Assembly (NCBI GenBank): GCA_003661185.1
Contig: QMVQ01000003.1
Coordinates: 1 to 20,088, forward strand
Length of the DNA: 20,088 nt
Origin: Candidatus Alkanophagales archaeon
GTDB taxonomy: Archaea > Halobacteriota > Syntropharchaeia > Alkanophagales > B39-G2
Direction of reading: 5' to 3'
Position numbers and translations under genes: made by a program. Position 1 is the stretch's first letter. Each line of letters begins with the position of its first letter. Below are positions 16,202-20,088 of the stretch, one piece after another. The notes under the pieces were generated by a model. It searched no databases and was not told the DNA's origin. It saw only the letters and a program-made list of their open reading frames with translations.

Positions 16202-17302
16202 TTATCGCTTGCGACGTCCTATTAGGAAGCCTATGAGTAAACCAACGACTATCCCTCCGACCAGATAGATGATCTGCATGTTCTTGGCCGTATTGAGCTC
16301 GTCTTGAAGAGTGGAGACTTGATCCTGCAGGCTTGATATCTGGTCTTGCAGATCTGAGACCTGACTTTCGAGGTCTGAGATCCTAGATTTGAAACCCTCT
16401 ATAACACTAGGCATCATTATGCTGTACATGTAGATATCCATGAAGAACCTCACCTTAACGGGAATGTCGTTTGCAGGGTCGAACTCTCCAAGATTGGTCT
16501 CCTGCTCAGTCTTTGAGGGAGCGAAGGCTAGGTCAAAGGCGCATGGATCAACCCATTCATCATCGAGCCCACCACCTGGGGCGTCGGCAGTCGGGCTCTT
16601 ACCTATGGCGGCGAAGATTCCTCCCCTCTGTAGTCCGACCATTATTAAGAAACGCCAGGTCTTTCCTGAGGGGTCACCTATAACTGAGAGCGGAATCCCG
16701 AGCTCAATACAGTCTGTATCCGTGTTATTGGCTACGAGTAGAGGAGTCTCGGCTGGATATGTTGTATTTGCCACAACCTTCCACGTTTGGTTATAGACAG
16801 CAATACCAGCCCCGGGAACATTACCTGCGACTATCGAGATCCCATACTCCCACCAGGCCCTCTCATCAATAGCTACTCCGGTCCAGCCTGGGAACCACCC
16901 AGCTCCAGAACGATCGGCTAGATCCTGGTCTATTCCAATAGATATAGCCGTCCGGTTCCACTGACCATCTGGGAGATCAGCGAACTTGAGTAGCATGTAC
17001 AGGTAATTCTCATCCCATGTAATCCTGACCTCAACTAGGTCGGCCTCTGTTCCCTGGAAGGCCGTCGGATAGATCCAACTTCCATTCCCTGTGTCATCGC
17101 CCACCTCATCGATCCATATGAACTCTCCCTCGCTTATAGTCCAGGTGTTCGGAGTTGTTGGCGCTGTACCCACCCAGTCAGAGGGATCGCCATCGACAGT
17201 TATGGTGGATCCTGTAGTAGGCGGCGGTCCAAGGATTCTGATAGGCAACAGTGTAAAGAGAAACAGTAGCAACAACATCGATAGAAGAGCTTTCTCTTTC
17301 AA
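16202..17302 (-). CDS. Surface binding-module protein with coiled-coil stalk and C-terminal anchor
   Basis: This 366-residue exported protein has a signal peptide (about 1-25) and a binding module (about 32-285) with ITVDGDPSDW, FIWIDEVGDDTG, EADLVEVRITWDENYLYMLL and DPCAFDLAF, paralogous to the protein at 12659-14035. An uninterrupted heptad stalk (about 307-338) and a membrane helix (about 343-361) ending RRKR follow. The module type is found in glucodextranases and archaeal amylopullulanases, where it binds glucan or attaches to the cell surface. Here it stands alone and is probably displayed on the S-layer side by the stalk. The start is TTG at 17302 with a GGGGGAT SD 6 nt upstream; the next ATG would remove part of the signal peptide. 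It is the first gene of an operon with the amylase. The glucan substrate is inferred from that linkage. Confidence 0.82.
   Translation of the reverse strand: MKEKALLSMLLLLFLFTLLPIRILGPPPTTGSTITVDGDPSDWVGTAPTTPNTWTISEGEFIWIDEVGDDTGNGSWIYPTAFQGTEADLVEVRITWDENYLYMLLKFADLPDGQWNRTAISIGIDQDLADRSGAGWFPGWTGVAIDERAWWEYGISIVAGNVPGAGIAVYNQTWKVVANTTYPAETPLLVANNTDTDCIELGIPLSVIGDPSGKTWRFLIMVGLQRGGIFAAIGKSPTADAPGGGLDDEWVDPCAFDLAFAPSKTEQETNLGEFDPANDIPVKVRFFMDIYMYSIMMPSVIEGFKSRISDLESQVSDLQDQISSLQDQVSTLQDELNTAKNMQIIYLVGGIVVGLLIGFLIGRRKR
16285..16384 (-). repeat. Heptad repeats encoding the coiled-coil stalk
   Basis: Four to five 21-nt units encode ISDLESQ, VSDLQDQ, ISSLQDQ, VSTLQDE and a last degenerate unit, with Ile/Val and Leu at the a and d positions. 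The nucleotide similarity between units suggests expansion by slippage or unequal exchange, so stalk length may vary between strains. Confidence 0.7.
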
Positions 17303-17328
17303 GATTCTATCCCCCGATTTATCTAATA

Positions 17329-17347
17329 GTTTAAAAGAGATATTTAA
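17329..17347. promoter_or_regulatory. AT-rich promoter region, minus-strand TATA candidates
   Basis: Two boxes face the gene starting at 17302: TTTTAAAC (17329-17336) and CTTAAATAT (17339-17347, minus strand). The second puts the transcript start near 17317, just before the GGGGGAT SD, and is preferred. The same AT-rich block could serve rightward transcription of the small ORF ending at 17480. Confidence 0.35.
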
Positions 17348-17357
17348 GACTTTTGTT

Positions 17358-17480
17358 ATAGGAGATACAGTTAAGATAGGGTTTTTATTAGTGGTCTTTT
17401 TAGGTCTTGGTATTCTGAACCCAATAGTAGTCGATGACGTGGTTGCTGGAATTAAATCAACCCCTAAGTCATACCACTAA
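17358..17480 (+). CDS. Possible small single-helix membrane protein, start uncertain
   Basis: The frame reads IGDTVKIGFLLVVFLGLG, then ILNPIVVDDVVAGI, and ends KSTPKSYH before TAA. It has one strong membrane helix and a short polar tail, a composition typical of real archaeal micro-proteins. No ATG, GTG or TTG stands at the natural beginning. GTG at 17391 gives 29 residues but cuts into the helix, while ATA at 17358 or 17376 would be non-standard. It may be a gene whose ATG mutated to ATA, or a very weakly expressed one. It is divergent from the stalked binding-protein gene. Confidence 0.3.
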   Translation: MGDTVKIGFLLVVFLGLGILNPIVVDDVVAGIKSTPKSYH

Positions 17481-17669
17481 AACTCAAACTAGTCCGCCTG
17501 AATATTCCAGCTTTCTCAATGGGTTCGAGGAGTCACTCAAAAGAACCTACAATAGACCACCTCCAAAAGGGAAGTAGAACACCCCGAAGCCACAAAAACC
17601 TTATCTTAATAGTATACCCCTTTAGCATAATTCGAAGCTAAGGTGTTGATTGATCGATCTTCCAAAATT
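17481..17669. other. Intergenic stretch with no recognised feature
   Basis: Between the small ORF and the end of the URO-D-like gene I see no ORF, RNA gene or clear repeat. A GGTTCGA sequence resembles a tRNA T-loop, but no tRNA arms surround it. Confidence 0.4.
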
Positions 17670-18797
17670 TTAGATCCTTAACGGATATTTTCCATACTTC
17701 CTTCCAATATCGAGCATTGCAAGGTAATTCTCTAGCTTCACGTAGTTTGCGACGCTGTTCCCGCATCCTAGGGCATATCCTCCTCCTGGTGCACATTCCC
17801 TTATAACCTCTTTCACATACTCCCTTATCTCGGTTGTTGAGTAACGGGAGAGCTTGTCCATATCTATACCGCCGAGGATCGCTATTCGGTCGCCATACTT
17901 CTTCTTATACTCAATAACGGGGTATGAGGAATCCTCGAATGAGTGCTTGGCATCTATCTTGAGATATTTTATTATATCCTCCATGAGAATGTCAAGTTTT
18001 CCGCAAGAGTGAAGGATAAACGGCTTACCGTGTTTATGAACGTTCTCGACACATCTCCTCTGCCATGGAAAGACGTATTTACGGTAGTTCTCGGGAGCCA
18101 TAAATGGGCCTGTCCTATATCCCATATCATCACCCATAGCGAAGGCCCCGACCATATCCATCTCGGAGGCTAATTTAGAGCAGAAGGATAGTAGAGCCCC
18201 AATCTTCTCAAACATTCTCCTGATCAGCACCGGGTCTTTGTGGAGTGCTCTGAAGAATGGCACAGTCCCCATCAGCCACATAACATTTTCTAGGACTCCT
18301 CCCGGAGTCTCAGCTATGATCATCATGCCCTCGGGCAGGTTATCCCTCACAAACTTGTAGAGAGGTAAGAACGCTTCCTGAATCTGGTCTAGATCCGGCC
18401 ATGGATACTCCTCGAAGTCCTCACGTGACTCAATTACCCCCCTATACTCATCCTGCCACGTTCTCTTCCCCCGAGAGAGCTCAGCGGTGTCGACTGTTGT
18501 GAGTTGGTTATCTCTAACCAGCAACGATGGAACGACTAGTGGAACGTAATCGTAACCGAGCTTGTAGTAGAACCTTATGCTTATAGCGAGGTACCTCTGT
18601 AACTCCTTGAGGTTATCGTCCGATTCGAAATATCGTTTCGTATCATTGTCTATCCTTAGCCTGGAGCTATATTTTGATTCGCCTACAATCGCTTCCATAA
18701 CCTCTTTGTCAGCGAAGAGCTCAAAGAAGGGGATGCAATCGGGTTCTTCCTCCAGGAATAAGACTTTCCTTAACCGCTCAAAATCGGGTTTCCTCAT
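17670..18797 (-). CDS. URO-D superfamily methyltransferase-like protein with HxC...C zinc motif
   Basis: This 375-residue (beta/alpha)8-barrel protein is of the URO-D / corrinoid methyltransferase superfamily. FEL near residue 25, GDDMGYRTGPFM (222-233), FILHSCGKLDILMEDIIKYL (260-279), HSFED (285-289), ILGGIDMDKLSRYS (307-320) and GCGNSVAN (344-351) are typical. H263, C265 and C345 match the HxC...C zinc site that activates the thiol acceptor in MtaA/MtbA-type methyltransferases, unlike the relative at 2061-3065. A role in methyl transfer between a corrinoid protein and a thiol is plausible. However, many archaeal proteins of this group have unknown substrates, and no corrinoid protein or methylamine/methanol methyltransferase is nearby. 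ATG start; a TATA-like box at 18829-18837 leaves a leader of about 10 nt. It appears to be monocistronic. Confidence 0.87.
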   Translation of the reverse strand: MRKPDFERLRKVLFLEEEPDCIPFFELFADKEVMEAIVGESKYSSRLRIDNDTKRYFESDDNLKELQRYLAISIRFYYKLGYDYVPLVVPSLLVRDNQLTTVDTAELSRGKRTWQDEYRGVIESREDFEEYPWPDLDQIQEAFLPLYKFVRDNLPEGMMIIAETPGGVLENVMWLMGTVPFFRALHKDPVLIRRMFEKIGALLSFCSKLASEMDMVGAFAMGDDMGYRTGPFMAPENYRKYVFPWQRRCVENVHKHGKPFILHSCGKLDILMEDIIKYLKIDAKHSFEDSSYPVIEYKKKYGDRIAILGGIDMDKLSRYSTTEIREYVKEVIRECAPGGGYALGCGNSVANYVKLENYLAMLDIGRKYGKYPLRI

Positions 18798-18828
18798 CTG
18801 TTGTCCTGGTAGATTATTAGAAGAATCG

Positions 18829-18837
18829 ATATTTAAT
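18829..18837 (-). promoter_or_regulatory. TATA box upstream of the zinc-type URO-D-like gene
   Basis: The minus strand reads ATTAAATAT centred 36 bp from the ATG at 18797. This predicts a transcript start about 10 nt before the start codon and a short leader with at most a weak SD (AGGA). Confidence 0.45.
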
Positions 18838-18876
18838 TGTTTCCATCTCGGGTTTCGGAGTTTAGGTTCGATTGTT

Positions 18877-19176
18877 TTACATCTTCCAGTCGATGGTCAT
18901 CCATTCGGACTTTATGCAAGCCCTCGCCATACTTGTGATCATTATCAGGATGAAGGAGCTGCTCATAACTATGTTTGTGGCTGTTCCCTCACTCATTATC
19001 TTGAAGCTCTCGAGAGCGTAGCAGAGCCCAGCCACAATAAGGACTATGTTGAACAGGATGAAGACCAGGTTCGTCATCAATTTGAGGAGGCTCAGCACGG
19101 CTGGCCTAATCGACTCTACAGGTCCGGAACCAGTAGAATTCAAGGCTAGGAGAAGCCCGATGAGGTAGCTGTACAC
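18877..19176 (-). CDS. Small polytopic membrane protein of unknown function
   Basis: The 99-residue product starts at GTG (19176) with AGTGAGA about 5 nt upstream. It begins MYSYLIGLLLALN, then has a long hydrophobic stretch at about 26-55 and a second at about 67-84 (NIVMSSSFILIMITSMARA), ending WKM. A short leader-like segment followed by two helices recalls the layout of TrbC/VirB2-like pilins and other small archaeal secretion or DNA-transfer components, but no sequence motif supports this beyond layout. The frame continues upstream through 12 codons to the TGA that ends the 24-residue ORF at 19213. The two may thus be neighbours in one operon or halves of an interrupted gene. Confidence 0.5.
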   Translation of the reverse strand: MYSYLIGLLLALNSTGSGPVESIRPAVLSLLKLMTNLVFILFNIVLIVAGLCYALESFKIMSEGTATNIVMSSSFILIMITSMARACIKSEWMTIDWKM

Positions 19177-19212
19177 GCGGGTCTCACTTTCAGGAAAGTG
19201 TTGATGAATAAG

Positions 19213-19287
19213 TCAACCATCTAGGGCGATAACGTAGATCAAGCCTGATATAGCTATCAGTATCAGGAAGAACACTAAAGAGAGCAT
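19213..19287 (-). CDS. 24-residue single-helix membrane micro-protein
   Basis: ATG at 19287 encodes MLSLVFFLILIAISGLIYVI plus ALDG, a nearly pure membrane helix, ending in TGA. A TATA-like ATATTAAAA lies about 38 bp upstream. GGAGG stands 11 nt before the ATG and is followed by CCTCC, which could pair with it. It is in the same frame as, and 36 nt ahead of, the GTG of the 99-residue membrane protein. The composition is strongly non-random; still, it could be the N-terminal part of one gene interrupted by a nonsense codon. Confidence 0.4.
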   Translation of the reverse strand: MLSLVFFLILIAISGLIYVIALDG

Positions 19288-19288
19288 A

Positions 19289-19303
19289 GGAGGTTACGCC
19301 TCC
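19289..19303 (-). promoter_or_regulatory. GGAGG/CCTCC inverted repeat before the micro-protein start
   Basis: On the minus strand GGAGG (19303-19299), CGTAA loop, CCTCC (19293-19289) immediately precede the ATG at 19287. The arms form a five-pair GC-rich hairpin that would hide the only SD-like sequence. It may regulate translation, or the gene may be leaderless. Confidence 0.3.
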
Positions 19304-19465
19304 ACTAGTGAAGAGGACTGGTTTTAATATGCAGATGCATGTCGAAAGTTTACTCCTCACCCTTATGTGCTTAAAGGCTTTCAGTATCCTCAAGTTTCTG
19401 GTGAGTGAAGAGCGGAAGAAAACACTACAGCGGCGGAAACCGCGAGAGAAAAACTGCTGAACAAT

Positions 19466-19881
19466 TTAATAAAGGTTTCGCTTCTGGGAGGTTTTTGTCT
19501 CATGAGGGAGATAAAATTTGAAGTAAGCTCCTAGAACAGCTAATGTACCTAGAACGCCTAAAGTCAATAAAGTATACTTCCTCCTTCTGCTTATCCCTTC
19601 TCTCCTCTCAAACTCTTTCTTCAAAACTTTAATTTTCAACTTTAAGCTTTCTAGAACTTCTTTTCCAGATTTTTAATAGCAGAATAGATAGCATCTAAAC
19701 CATAAGCTTCTACTAAAGGAGAGAAAAACTCTTCATATCCAGGATTTAAGCTTACTCTTAAAGAAGGGATGATACTGAATCTTCTCTTCTTCTCAACTTT
19801 TACATAAGGAAGCTCAGATAATATGGCTTTCTCTAGAAAGGGAGGGTATGCAGAGGATACTGGAGGAGTTCCTAAGGTCAA
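19466..19881 (-). pseudogene. Gene with probable one-base frameshift; soluble domain, coiled coil, C-terminal anchor
   Basis: The first frame (TTG at 19881) reads FLEKAILSELPYVKVEKKRR through LVEAYGLDAIYSAIKNLEK and then stops at 19651. The next frame, open from 19672 to a TAA at 19466, reads KEVLESLKLKIKVLKKEFER, a basic patch RRRK, a membrane helix (LLTLGVLGTLAVLGAY) and a short tail. Joining them at the A-run in CTGGAAAAGAAG needs one extra A and gives a continuous protein of about 138 residues: globular part, coiled coil and C-terminal anchor. The N-terminus is uncertain because it overlaps a better-initiated short ORF on the other strand. I do not recognise the family. A sequencing error in the A-run would also explain it. 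Confidence 0.45.
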
Positions 19882-19964
19882 AACTAGATGAATCGAGCAT
19901 TAAAGAGGCTAGAAGATGTGAGGAAGAGTTGAAGAGGAGGATAAGAGAGAATAGAGAAGATTAA
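19848..19964 (+). CDS. 38-residue charged helical protein
   Basis: ATG at 19848 is preceded by the strong SD GGGAGGG. The product begins MQRILEEFLRSKLDESSIKE and continues with Glu/Arg/Lys-rich helix to REDstop. Size and charge are like small antitoxin or DNA-binding regulators, but there is no specific motif. It partly overlaps the start region of the divergent frameshifted gene, so one of the two 5' ends is wrong or decayed. Confidence 0.4.
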   Translation: MQRILEEFLRSKLDESSIKEARRCEEELKRRIRENRED

Positions 19965-20026
19965 AGAATACCTTGAGAAGTAGGGAATTCTCGTTTAGGA
20001 AACTTTTAAACAATCCTAATATCGGT

Positions 20027-20088
20027 ATGGAGTTCACCCTAGAGTTCGTACTAGCATTTACTCTATTCTCTCTAGCACTAGCTACAGG
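20027..20088 (+). CDS. Start of a membrane or exported protein (cut by the window end)
   Basis: ATG at 20027 opens MEFTLEFVLAFTLFSLALAT and runs off the right edge in frame. The segment is a hydrophobic helix suited to a signal anchor. CTTTTAAAC lies about 20 bp upstream and no SD is present, which suits a near-leaderless transcript. Only 20 residues are visible, so the function cannot be judged. Confidence 0.35.
   Translation, partial: MEFTLEFVLAFTLFSLALAT

Noticed and set aside
17530..17560. tRNA T-loop-like GGTTCGA
   Set aside because: There is no acceptor stem, anticodon arm or D-loop pattern around it.
18577..19149. A 190-codon plus-strand ORF
   Set aside because: It runs antisense to the zinc-type URO-D gene and the small membrane protein, and its composition is that of a shadow frame.

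Overview
The window looks archaeal, most likely a thermophilic TACK-type lineage. Arg is mostly AGA/AGG and Ile often ATA. Several genes have TATA-like boxes about 26-40 nt before GTG, TTG or ATG starts, and purine-rich Shine-Dalgarno (SD) sequences appear mainly inside operons. The gene content (archaeal-type maltogenic amylase, methylcobalamin:CoM methyltransferase-like proteins, M28/FtsX fusion) fits. No rRNA, tRNA, CRISPR array or replication origin was recognised.

Layout. Positions 1-2060 are AT-rich and gene-poor: the 3' end of an unidentified gene, then small broken or doubtful ORFs, a perfect 24-bp palindrome and a diverged direct repeat. Positions 2061-3065 (minus) hold a uroporphyrinogen-decarboxylase (URO-D) superfamily protein without the Cys ligands of the zinc methyltransferases; its upstream region carries several inverted and direct repeats. 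Positions 3354-11596 (minus) form a compact three-gene operon: two OPT-like polytopic transporters flank a 1439-residue fusion of an M28 peptidase-like ectodomain to an FtsX/MacB-type permease. The M28 domain has lost most metal ligands and its catalytic Glu, which makes it the most interesting protein here. A leaderless-type promoter lies just upstream, and a decayed 975-bp insertion sequence (11641-12615) starts about 15 bp beyond its TATA box.

Positions 12659-17302 are a starch/maltodextrin module. Two paralogous exported, membrane-anchored proteins with a glucodextranase-type binding module (one with a heptad stalk) flank a cytoplasmic CBM48-CBM34-like-GH13 maltogenic amylase; the amylase and the stalked protein share an operon. 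A plausible division of labour is glucan binding at the surface and hydrolysis inside, but no sugar ABC importer is visible in the window.

Positions 17670-18797 (minus) hold a second URO-D-family protein that keeps the HxC...C zinc motif. From 18877 to the end there are small membrane proteins, a frameshifted gene with a C-terminal anchor, a short charged ORF and the start of a gene that runs off the window.

The best candidate for an undescribed system is the OPT-like / pseudo-M28-FtsX / OPT-like operon: a secreted domain with a peptidase fold that probably binds rather than cuts, tied to two peptide-transporter-like permeases.
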